Shown here one piece after another: positions 25,785-33,951 of a stretch of 64,000 nucleotides of DNA. The DNA lies in contig OY282361.1 in the NCBI GenBank assembly GCA_958295645.1, positions 766,927 to 830,926 of the forward strand. The letters run 5' to 3'. The notes under the pieces are model-generated. The model made no database searches. It saw only the letters and a list, made by a program, of their open reading frames with translations, and was not told the DNA's origin. Position numbers and translations under genes: made by a program. This DNA comes from Longimicrobiales bacterium (GTDB taxonomy: Bacteria; Gemmatimonadota; Gemmatimonadetes; Longimicrobiales; Gaopeijiaceae). Position 1 is the stretch's first letter. Each line of letters opens with the position of its first letter.

Positions 25785-27058
25785 CCCCCATCGAGCCTGG
25801 GTTCTGGTTCGTGGCCGCCGGCGCCGCGAAGGTGCTGGCCGTGTTCTCGATCGTCATGGTGGCGGTGGCGTACATGACGCTCGCCGAGCGACGCGTGTCG
25901 GCCTTCATCCAGGACCGGCTGGGACCCAACCGCGTGGGGCGCTTCGGATGGCTTCAGCCGATCGCGGACGGGATCAAGAACATCCTCAAGGAAGAGACCA
26001 TGCCGGGGACGGCGTCCAGGTTCTACTTCCTTCTCGGTCCGGCCCTGGCCATCATTCCGGCGACGGCCACGTTCGCGGTGATTCCATTCGCCGCGCCGTT
26101 GCCCACGCCCAAGGGCGCCGTGGACATGGTCGTGGCCGACGTTCCCGTGGGCATCCTGTACATCCTGGCGTTGTCTTCGCTGGCCGTGTACGGGCTCGTG
26201 CTGGCCGGTTGGGCGTCCAACAACAAGTACGCTTTCCTGGGAGGACTGCGGGCGTCGGCCCAGATGATCTCCTACGAAGTCGCCTTGGGACTCAGCCTGA
26301 TCGCGGTGCTCATGATGACGGGCAACGTGACCCTCACGGAAGTGGTGCGGCAGCAGCAGGAGCTCGGCTTGTGGTTCGTGCTTCCGCTCTCTCTGGCTTT
26401 CGTCTTCTTCGTGGTCTCGGCCTTTGCGGAGACCAACCGACTGCCGTTCGACATGCCCGAGGCCGAGTCGGAGCTGATCACCGGATACCACACCGAGTAC
26501 TCCGCGATGAAGTTCTCGATGTTCTTCATCGCGGAATACGCTCACGTGCTGACCGCTTCGGCGCTCATGGCCACGCTCTTCTTCGGGGGCTGGGACGTCC
26601 CGTTCTGGAAGGGCGACAACATGTTCTGGCACGACGGCGCCCTGATTCGCGGCTTCGACGAGGCGGGTGCCCCGGTTCTCGCGGCGCCGAGCCTGTGGAT
26701 CACCCTCGCCACGCTGGCGTCCTTCGCGGCCAAGACCGCGTTCTTCGTCTTTCTCTTCATCTGGGTGCGCTGGACGCTGCCCCGCTTCCGCTACGACCAA
26801 GTCATGCACTTGGGCTGGAAGGTGATGCTGCCGGCGGCGCTGGGTTACGTCGTGCTGATGGCGGGGACCATGCTCGTGCTCGCCCAGCTGGGCGTGGAGT
26901 TCGGCCTTCGGTACGGGCTGGCCCTCACGGGCGTGAGCGGGCTGGCCACCCTGGCGTTCTTCTTCTTCCTGGATCGCGATCGCATCGTCGGAGGCGCGCA
27001 CGCGAAGCGAAAGTTCTCCTCAGGCCGCTTGGCGTCCGCCGCGGCGTCCAACGACTAG
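25781..27058 (+). CDS. nuoH: NADH-quinone oxidoreductase subunit H
   Basis: 425 aa, about eight to nine membrane helices; links the quinone site to the proton channels. Motifs LAERRVSAFIQDRLGPNRVG, LQPIADGIKNILKE, SAFAETNRLPFDMPEAESELI TGYHTEYS (split here for length) and RWTLPRFRYDQVM. GTG start overlaps the nuoG stop. Confidence 0.96.
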   Translation: MTPIEPGFWFVAAGAAKVLAVFSIVMVAVAYMTLAERRVSAFIQDRLGPNRVGRFGWLQPIADGIKNILKEETMPGTASRFYFLLGPALAIIPATATFAVIPFAAPLPTPKGAVDMVVADVPVGILYILALSSLAVYGLVLAGWASNNKYAFLGGLRASAQMISYEVALGLSLIAVLMMTGNVTLTEVVRQQQELGLWFVLPLSLAFVFFVVSAFAETNRLPFDMPEAESELITGYHTEYSAMKFSMFFIAEYAHVLTASALMATLFFGGWDVPFWKGDNMFWHDGALIRGFDEAGAPVLAAPSLWITLATLASFAAKTAFFVFLFIWVRWTLPRFRYDQVMHLGWKVMLPAALGYVVLMAGTMLVLAQLGVEFGLRYGLALTGVSGLATLAFFFFLDRDRIVGGAHAKRKFSSGRLASAAASND

Positions 27059-27079
27059 AGACACGGGAGCGGCAAGGCA

Positions 27080-27580
27080 ATGGCGATATCGGTCAAGGTG
27101 ATGAAGCGTCCGGAGGCCGGGCGCACCTCCTACATGCGGGCGACTCTCAAGGGGATGAGCCTCACGTTCAAGCACTTGGTGCGACCACAGGCGGCGACCC
27201 TGGAATACCCGGAAGAGCAACCGGACCTGCATCCGCGCTGGCGGGGCACGCACCGCATGGAGGTTCACGCGGACGGCAGGCCCAAGTGCGTCGCATGCGG
27301 CCTGTGCCCGACGGTCTGCCCGGCGAACTGCATTCGTCTCGTCGGAGGGGAGGACGACCAGGGCGTCCGCTATCCGATCGTCTACGAGATCGACGAGTTT
27401 CGGTGCATCTTCTGCGGCATGTGCCAGGAGGTGTGTCCCGTCGAGGCGATTCACGTGGGGCACCACTTCGAGAACGCCGAGTACGAGCGCGACCGCTTCG
27501 TCTACGACCTGGACCGCCTGATGGACCAGGACCATTCGACCACGTTGCTCTGGGACCCTTCGGACCGGCGCTCGGAATGA
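27080..27580 (+). CDS. nuoI: NADH-quinone oxidoreductase subunit I
   Basis: 166 aa ferredoxin-like subunit with clusters N6a and N6b: [12 protein letters not shown] and [12 protein letters not shown]. The N-terminal helix [11 protein letters not shown] is typical. ATG after a 21 nt gap from nuoH; overlaps nuoJ by 4 nt. Confidence 0.96.
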   Translation: MAISVKVMKRPEAGRTSYMRATLKGMSLTFKHLVRPQAATLEYPEEQPDLHPRWRGTHRMEVHADGRPKCVACGLCPTVCPANCIRLVGGEDDQGVRYPIVYEIDEFRCIFCGMCQEVCPVEAIHVGHHFENAEYERDRFVYDLDRLMDQDHSTTLLWDPSDRRSE

Positions 27581-28116
27581 CCGACGTCCTCTTCGTGCTG
27601 TTCGCCGTGGTCGCCCTGGGAGGAGCGGCCGGGGTCGTCTTGGGACGCAGCCCCGTGGCCAGCCTGCTGTTCATGGTGGCCACGCTGGCGAGCGTCGCGG
27701 GGATCTTCGTGCTCTTGGAGGCGCACTTTCTGGCCGCCGTCCAAGTGATGGTCTACGCGGGGGCGATCATGGTGTTGTTCCTGTTCGTCATCATGTTGCT
27801 CAACCTGGGCCACGACTACCGCGCGGACCTCAAGTTCGGGCTGTGGTCGTTGCTGGCGTTGTCGGTGTCGGGGCTGACGGGGGGACTGTTGTGGACGTTC
27901 TTGGCCGACCCCGTCCCTGCCGGGGCGCTCGGCGGGGCGGCGGCCTCGGCGATCGACGCGGCCGTGGCGGAGAAGGGAGCGGTGGGCGCGATTGCAGACC
28001 CCCTGTTCACCGACTACGTGGTCGCCTTCGAGCTCACGGGCTTGCTCCTGCTGGTCGCCATCGTGGCCGCGGTCGTCCTGGCGAAGCCGCGCTCCGGGGA
28101 GGAGCAGGAATGCTGA
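27577..28116 (+). CDS. nuoJ: NADH-quinone oxidoreductase subunit J
   Basis: 179 aa, five predicted membrane helices. The pi-bulge helix region [22 protein letters not shown] is conserved. ATG within ATGA overlapping nuoI. Confidence 0.94.
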   Translation: MTDVLFVLFAVVALGGAAGVVLGRSPVASLLFMVATLASVAGIFVLLEAHFLAAVQVMVYAGAIMVLFLFVIMLLNLGHDYRADLKFGLWSLLALSVSGLTGGLLWTFLADPVPAGALGGAAASAIDAAVAEKGAVGAIADPLFTDYVVAFELTGLLLLVAIVAAVVLAKPRSGEEQEC

Positions 28117-28403
28117 CGTACGCTCTGCCTCTGAGCGCGGCGCTCTTCGCGATCGGCACGCTGGGCGTGGTGGTGCGGCGCAACGCCATCGTGATGTTCC
28201 TGTGCATCGAGCTGCAGCTCAACGCGGTCAACTTGGCTTTTGTGGCCCTCTCCCGGCAGGTGGGCATCGAGGGCCAGCTGTTCGTCTTCTTCGTGATGAC
28301 CGTGGCCGCGGCGGAAGCTGCGGTGGGCCTGGCGATCATCATCGCCGTCTTCCGCCACCAACGGACCGTGCAAGTGGACCGATTCAACCTGTTGAGATGG
28401 TGA
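28110..28403 (+). CDS. nuoK: NADH-quinone oxidoreductase subunit K
   Basis: 97 aa, three helices; conserved membrane Glu residues in [14 protein letters not shown] and [11 protein letters not shown]. The ATG overlaps the end of nuoJ by 7 nt. Normal length. Confidence 0.95.
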   Translation: MLTYALPLSAALFAIGTLGVVVRRNAIVMFLCIELQLNAVNLAFVALSRQVGIEGQLFVFFVMTVAAAEAAVGLAIIIAVFRHQRTVQVDRFNLLRW

Positions 28404-28407
28404 CTCG

Positions 28408-30639
28408 GTGACCAGTCTCTCTCGCATCCTCGGTGCAATGCCGTCTTCCTCCTCCTCCGGCGCGACGGCCCCGTTTGCGGATCCGGCGTCCTCGGCGCTC
28501 TCCGAAGCGGCCGCTCTCCCGGTGCAGCAGGCGGCGGTCTGGGAGCCGTTCCTGCCGTGGATGGTGGTCCTGTTGCCCCTTCTGGGCTTCGTCGCGAACG
28601 GACTTCTGGCTTTGGTCTCGGCCACGCGGTCGGCGGCCGCAGTGCGAGCGGGCGGGACGGAGGACTCTCTCTCCCTGGACGGAGGCCGGCCGCGCACGCA
28701 CCGGTGGCCCACGTACATAGGTCCCGGCGTGATGATCGCCGCCTTCCTCCTGGCCATCGTCAACTTCGCGGGAATGCTGGGCGCCGACCTGCACGAGCCG
28801 GTGGTGGCCGGCCCCTACTGGACTTGGCTCGCCACCTCTTCGCTCCGGATCGACGTGGCGCTCCACCTCGACCAGCTGTCGATGATCATGATGCTGGTCG
28901 TGACCGGAGTCGGCTCGCTGATCCACGTCTTCAGCGTCGGCTACATGCGCGACGATCCCGGCTACCCGCGCTACTTCGCCTACCTCAACCTGTTCGTCTT
29001 CTTCATGCTCGTGCTGGTGCTGGGCGCCGGGTACCCCTTGATGTTCGTGGGATGGGAAGGGGTCGGCCTCTGCAGCTATCTGCTGATCGGCTACTGGTTT
29101 GCCGACCGCGAGAAGGCCGACGCGGGAAAGAAGGCGTTCATCGTCAACCGCATCGGCGACTTCGGATTCCTGCTGGCGATGTTCCTGCTGTTCGACAACA
29201 TTGGCGCCCTGGACTTCGTCTCCGTCTTCGAGGGCGCGGAGGCGGCGTTCTCCGACAACCGAGCCCTGGTGACGACGGCGACTCTGCTGTTCATGCTCGG
29301 CGCGGCCGGCAAGAGCGCGCAGGTGCCCCTGCACGTCTGGCTGCCGGACGCAATGGCCGGCCCCACGCCCGTCTCGGCGCTGATTCACGCCGCGACCATG
29401 GTGACCGCCGGCGTCTACGTGATCGCGCGCTCGTCGGCGCTGTTCGCGCTCGCGCCCGCCAGCCAAGCCGTGGTGGCCGGGATCGGGGCGCTGACCGCGC
29501 TACTGGCCGCCACCATCGCCCTGCGGCAGTACGACATCAAGAAAGTGCTGGCGTACTCGACGGTGTCGCAGCTCGGCTTCATGTTCCTGGCGGCCGGCGT
29601 GGGGGCCTATACCGCGGCCGTCTTCCACCTTGTCACGCACGCCTTCTTCAAGGCTCTGCTGTTCCTGGGCGCCGGCGCGGTCATCCACTCCCTGCACCAC
29701 GCCTTCCACGAGACGGGGAGCAAGGCGGACGCTCAGGACATGCGCAACATGGGCGGGCTCCGCGCCAAGATGCCGGTCACCTGGGCGGTGATGGGGATTG
29801 CCACGCTGGCGATTGCGGGCGTCTGGCCCCTGGCCGGCTTCTTCTCCAAGGACGAGATCATCTGGTACGCGGGCGCTTGGGCGGGCGCGCCGGGCAACGC
29901 CAACGGCTCTTGGTACGTGGTCTTCTGGGTCGTCGCGCTTGCCACTGCCTTGCTGACGGCCTTCTACATGACCCGGCTGATGGTCATGACCTTCCACGGG
30001 CGCTCCCGCCTGGGCGATGCCGAGCAGCGCCATGTGCACGACTCGCCCTGGGTGATGCGGGCGCCGCTGATCGTCCTCGCGGTTCTTTCGGTCGCGGGCG
30101 GCCTGCTCAACGTGCCGGAGTCGTTGCGCGTGCTCGTCTTCGGCGCCGCGCCCTTCGAGTGGCTGCATCACTGGCTGGAACCGGTCACGCACGCGGCCGC
30201 CGAGATTCAGGTCGCGGGGATGGGAGAGGCCGCGCATCAATCGCCGGTGGGCGGCGGCGAATTGACCTGGGCCTTGATCTCGACGGTCGCGGCGCTGGCC
30301 GTGGTCGGGGGCGCGTTCGCCGTGCTGCGCAAGCGCCTCTACCGGACGGCGGCCGAGGACGCGGATCCGCGAACCGGGCTCGCGCTCGCCCTGGAACGAA
30401 AGTGGTACTTCGACGAGGCCTACGACCGCGCGGTGGTGCGGCCCGTGCTCGCTCTTTCGCGCTGGTGCTGGAAAATCGTCGACGGGATCGTAATCGACGG
30501 TTTCGTCAATCTCGCCGCCGCCCTGGCGCGCTTGGCCGGATGGACGACGAGCCTCTTCCATACGGGCCAGGTCAACACCTACGCCTTCGTGCTGGCGCTG
30601 GGCGTGCTCGCTGTGCTCGGGGCGGTGTACCTGCCATGA
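28408..30639 (+). CDS. nuoL: NADH-quinone oxidoreductase subunit L
   Basis: 743 aa antiporter-like proton-pumping subunit with the long lateral helix. Motifs: GWEGVGLCSYLLIGYW, GKSAQVPLHVWLPDAMAGPTP, HAATMVTAGVYV and PLAGFFSKDEI. The first about 45 residues before FLPWMVVLLPLLGF are a Ser/Ala-rich extension; the GTG at 28408 or ATG at 28438 could start. Overlaps nuoM. Confidence 0.96.
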   Translation: MTSLSRILGAMPSSSSSGATAPFADPASSALSEAAALPVQQAAVWEPFLPWMVVLLPLLGFVANGLLALVSATRSAAAVRAGGTEDSLSLDGGRPRTHRWPTYIGPGVMIAAFLLAIVNFAGMLGADLHEPVVAGPYWTWLATSSLRIDVALHLDQLSMIMMLVVTGVGSLIHVFSVGYMRDDPGYPRYFAYLNLFVFFMLVLVLGAGYPLMFVGWEGVGLCSYLLIGYWFADREKADAGKKAFIVNRIGDFGFLLAMFLLFDNIGALDFVSVFEGAEAAFSDNRALVTTATLLFMLGAAGKSAQVPLHVWLPDAMAGPTPVSALIHAATMVTAGVYVIARSSALFALAPASQAVVAGIGALTALLAATIALRQYDIKKVLAYSTVSQLGFMFLAAGVGAYTAAVFHLVTHAFFKALLFLGAGAVIHSLHHAFHETGSKADAQDMRNMGGLRAKMPVTWAVMGIATLAIAGVWPLAGFFSKDEIIWYAGAWAGAPGNANGSWYVVFWVVALATALLTAFYMTRLMVMTFHGRSRLGDAEQRHVHDSPWVMRAPLIVLAVLSVAGGLLNVPESLRVLVFGAAPFEWLHHWLEPVTHAAAEIQVAGMGEAAHQSPVGGGELTWALISTVAALAVVGGAFAVLRKRLYRTAAEDADPRTGLALALERKWYFDEAYDRAVVRPVLALSRWCWKIVDGIVIDGFVNLAAALARLAGWTTSLFHTGQVNTYAFVLALGVLAVLGAVYLP

Positions 30640-32378
30640 CGTCCTTGCTCGCCTCCGTCGCCTACGAGACGTGGATCCTGCACTTCCTCGTTCTGGGGCC
30701 GGTCGCCGGCATGATTCACGTGCTGGCCTCCCCCGCCGAACGCGCCAAGCGGATCGCGCTCGGCTGGTCCGTGGCGGTCTTCGCGGCCAGCACCGGCCTC
30801 TGGTGGGCCTTCGAGCCCGGGGCCGGCTTCGCGTTCCGTTTCGCGACGCCGTGGATTTCGCTGTGGGGCGTGGAATACGCCTTGGGCCTGGACGGCATCT
30901 CCCTGTTCATGGTGCTGCTCTCCACGCTGACGACGCCGGTCGTCGTCCTCGCGTCGTTCAGGTACGTCGCGACGCGCCAGAAGGCGTTCTACGCGCTGGT
31001 GATGCTGCTGGCCGCGGGCGTCTCGGGCGTTTTCTTGGCGACGGACGTCTTCCTGTTCTACGTGTTCTTCGAGCTCACGCTGGTGCCGATGTACTTCATC
31101 GTCGGCATCTGGGGCGGGGAGCGGCGCATCTACGCGGCCGTCAAGTTCTTCCTCTACACGGCGCTGGGGTCGTTGCTCATGCTGGTCGCGATCCTCTACG
31201 TGTACTTCAGCGCCGGGACCGGCTCCTTCAGCTACGAGGCGTTCCTGGCGGCGGATCTGACTCTGACGGAGCAACTGTGGCTGTTCGCGGCCTTCGCGGC
31301 GGCCTTCGCCATCAAGGTGCCCGTCTTCCCGCTGCACACCTGGCTTCCCGACGCACACGTCGAGGCCCCCACTCCCGGCTCGGTCGTGCTTGCGGCGGTG
31401 CTGCTGAAGATCGGCGCGTACGGATTCCTGCGGTTCCTTCTCCCGCTCTTCCCGGATGCGGTCCAGCACCCGGCGGTCACGGCCACGATGCTGGCTCTGG
31501 GCACCGCGGGCATCGTCTACGCGGCATGGGTCGCCGCAGTGCAGCCCGACGCCAAGAAGCTGGTGGCCTACACGTCGGTGGCGCACATGGGATTCGTCGT
31601 CGTCGGAGTGTTCGCGTTGACCGTCAACGGCCTCCAGGGCGGCCTCATGGTGATGCTGAGCCACGGCGTCTCCACGGGCGCGCTCTTCCTTCTGCTGGGG
31701 ATGATGTACGAACGGCGCCACACGCGCCGCATCGAAGACTTCGGCGGCTTGGCGCGAGTGGCCCCGCTGTTCTCCACGGCCTTCGTGATCACGGCGCTGG
31801 CCTCCATTGGGCTTCCCGGAACGAGCGGGTTCGTCGGCGAGTTCCTCGCCCTGCTGGGCCTGTTCGAGAGGCACCCGGTCGTGGCGGCGGTGGCCGCGAC
31901 CGGAGTGATCTTCGCCGCCTACTACATGCTCCCGATGGTGCAGAAGATCCTCTTCAACGAGTTGGACAAGCCGGAGAACCGTTCTTTCCCCGACCTCTCG
32001 CGGCGAGAGGCGGTGGTCCTGGCGCCTCTCGTGGCCCTGATGATCTGGGTCGGCGTGCATCCAGCGCCTTTCCTGGAGCGCATGGGCCCGAGCGTGGAAG
32101 CCGTGCTGGAGCAGGTGGACCGTGACGCGGGCGTGTTGTTGGAGGCGGTGGAGCCGGGCGTCGGCGCCGCGCTGGAGCAGGTGGAGCCGGGTACGGGCGC
32201 CGTGCTGGAGCAGGTGAGCCAGAGCGCGATTGGCGCCGTCTCGCCCCCTCCCGCCTCGGACGACATCGCGCGGGCGGCGGAGCGCGACGCAACCGCCACC
32301 GGGAACACCGGGCAGGCGAGCAGGGGGGCCGCGGAGCCGGGGGCGGGCGGGCGAGAGACGCCGGAGCGTCGGCCATGA
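30636..32378 (+). CDS. nuoM: NADH-quinone oxidoreductase subunit M, with repetitive C-terminal tail
   Basis: 580 aa antiporter-like subunit. Pump residues are in FYVFFELTLVPMYF (Glu) and AFAIKVPVFPLHTWLPDAH (Lys). The family core ends at about residue 485 (MIWVGVHPAPFLERMG). After it comes a roughly 95-residue tail starting with four 11-residue units (LEQVDRDAGVL, LEAVEPGVGAA, LEQVEPGTGAV, LEQVSQSAIGA) and then an Ala/Gly/Arg-rich stretch. The tail is unusual for NuoM. ATGA overlaps on both sides. Confidence 0.95.
   Translation: MTSLLASVAYETWILHFLVLGPVAGMIHVLASPAERAKRIALGWSVAVFAASTGLWWAFEPGAGFAFRFATPWISLWGVEYALGLDGISLFMVLLSTLTTPVVVLASFRYVATRQKAFYALVMLLAAGVSGVFLATDVFLFYVFFELTLVPMYFIVGIWGGERRIYAAVKFFLYTALGSLLMLVAILYVYFSAGTGSFSYEAFLAADLTLTEQLWLFAAFAAAFAIKVPVFPLHTWLPDAHVEAPTPGSVVLAAVLLKIGAYGFLRFLLPLFPDAVQHPAVTATMLALGTAGIVYAAWVAAVQPDAKKLVAYTSVAHMGFVVVGVFALTVNGLQGGLMVMLSHGVSTGALFLLLGMMYERRHTRRIEDFGGLARVAPLFSTAFVITALASIGLPGTSGFVGEFLALLGLFERHPVVAAVAATGVIFAAYYMLPMVQKILFNELDKPENRSFPDLSRREAVVLAPLVALMIWVGVHPAPFLERMGPSVEAVLEQVDRDAGVLLEAVEPGVGAALEQVEPGTGAVLEQVSQSAIGAVSPPPASDDIARAAERDATATGNTGQASRGAAEPGAGGRETPERRP
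32106..32237 (+). repeat. Four 33 bp tandem repeats encoding an 11-residue unit in nuoM
   Basis: Units begin at 32106, 32139, 32172 and 32205 with CTGGAG or TTGGAG; spacing is exactly 33 bp, in frame. They encode LE(Q/A)V followed by a 7-residue Gly/Glu/Pro segment. An 11-residue period is compatible with amphipathic helix or hendecad packing. Confidence 0.9.
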
Positions 32379-33874
32379 CGCTCGACTACTCGTCCAGCTT
32401 CCACTACCTGGTCGCGCTGCTGCCGGAATGCGTGCTGTTCGTCGGCGGCATGGGGGTGCTGCTCGCGGGCGTGTCCAAGACGGACGAGCAGCGGCGGCCG
32501 GAACTGGGATGGCTCGCCCTGGCCGTGCTTGCGGCGGCGGCAGTGGCGAACGGCTGGCTGTATTCGGTGAGCGAGAGCGGGGCCACCGCCATGATCGCGG
32601 TGGACAAGTTCCGCCTCTTCGCCAACTGGGTGTTCATCGTGGGAGCCGCGTTGACCATTGCGATTTCGCTCGCCTACGTCTCCCGGCAACGGCTCCAGGC
32701 CGCCGAATACTATGCGCTGATCGCCTTCGCCACGGTCGGCATGATGGTCGTGGCCGCCTCTCGCGATCTGATGATCGTGTTCCTGGGCATGGAGACGGTG
32801 TCGATCGCGGTCTACGCGCTGGCCGCATTCAACCGCCGCGACCCGCGATCGGCCGAAGCGGGACTCAAGTACTTCCTCTTGGGCGCCTTCGCCAGCGGTT
32901 TCCTGTTGTTCGGCATTGCGCTGATCTACGGGGCGGCGGGGAGCACCAACCTGCAAGCCATCGCGGTCGCGGTGCAGGACGGCGCGGCCGCCGGCGGCCT
33001 GATGATCCCCGGCATGGCGCTGCTGGTGACGGGCTTCGCCTTCAAGGTGTCGGCCGTGCCGTTCCACATGTGGACGCCGGACGCGTACGAAGGCGCTCCC
33101 ACACCCGTGACGGCCTACATGGCCTCGGCGGTCAAGGCGGCCGCTTTCGTTGCCTTCGCACGAATCCTGTTCGTGGGATTGGACGGGGTCTACGACCAGT
33201 GGTTCCCCATCCTTTGGTGGATCGCGGCCGCCACGATGGTGGTCGGCAACTTGGTGGCCGTCGTCCAGTCCAGCATCAAGCGCATGTTGGCGTACTCGTC
33301 CATCGCGCACGGAGGCTATCTGCTGGTTGCCTTGGTGGCCGCCAACGACGCGGCCGCGGCCGGCCTCTTGTTCTATCTGTTCGTCTACACGGTGACGACC
33401 GTCGGCGCGTTTGCGGTGGTTGTGACGGTCGGCCGGCAGTCGGAAAGGGACACGGCGATCGAGAAGTACGCCGGATACGGATGGCGCAGGCCGGTCCTGG
33501 GCACGCTGATGACCTTGTTCCTGTTGTCTCTCGCCGGCTTTCCGGGAACGGGCGGGTTCATGGCCAAGTTCTACGTGCTGCAGGGCGCCGCGGAGGCGCA
33601 CCTGTGGTGGCTGCTCGTGGTCCTGGTCCTCACTACCTTGGTCTCCTACTGGTACTACCTGCGCGTAGCGTGGTTCATGTGGATGAAGGAGGCTCCGGAA
33701 GGCGCGGTTCACCGCGTGGGAGGCGCGACGCCGTTCGCGATCTACGTCGTCCTGCTCGTCTGCGGCGGCATCGTCCTGGCGACGGGACTGTTGCCGGGCG
33801 CCGCGATCGACTTGGCGCAGGGGTCGGTGGAGGGCCTACGCCACTGGGTGGCGGGGACGGCGCCCGCGCACTGA
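32375..33874 (+). CDS. nuoN: NADH-quinone oxidoreductase subunit N
   Basis: 499 aa, last gene of the complex I operon. Antiporter-like: FLGMETVSIAVYALAAF, TGFAFKVSAVPFHMWTPDAYEGAPTP (Lys and Pro-rich loop), MLAYSSIAHGGYLL and SLAGFPGTGGFMAKF. ATG overlaps the nuoM stop. Converges with the peptidase gene across 77 bp with no clear terminator. Confidence 0.96.
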   Translation: MTLDYSSSFHYLVALLPECVLFVGGMGVLLAGVSKTDEQRRPELGWLALAVLAAAAVANGWLYSVSESGATAMIAVDKFRLFANWVFIVGAALTIAISLAYVSRQRLQAAEYYALIAFATVGMMVVAASRDLMIVFLGMETVSIAVYALAAFNRRDPRSAEAGLKYFLLGAFASGFLLFGIALIYGAAGSTNLQAIAVAVQDGAAAGGLMIPGMALLVTGFAFKVSAVPFHMWTPDAYEGAPTPVTAYMASAVKAAAFVAFARILFVGLDGVYDQWFPILWWIAAATMVVGNLVAVVQSSIKRMLAYSSIAHGGYLLVALVAANDAAAAGLLFYLFVYTVTTVGAFAVVVTVGRQSERDTAIEKYAGYGWRRPVLGTLMTLFLLSLAGFPGTGGFMAKFYVLQGAAEAHLWWLLVVLVLTTLVSYWYYLRVAWFMWMKEAPEGAVHRVGGATPFAIYVVLLVCGGIVLATGLLPGAAIDLAQGSVEGLRHWVAGTAPAH

Positions 33875-33951
33875 CGGCGCCGACGCCCCCCGGCTGACGC
33901 CCTCGCCGCCAACGCCGCCCCAGCGGGAGCCGTCCCCTCGCCGCCGCCCGT

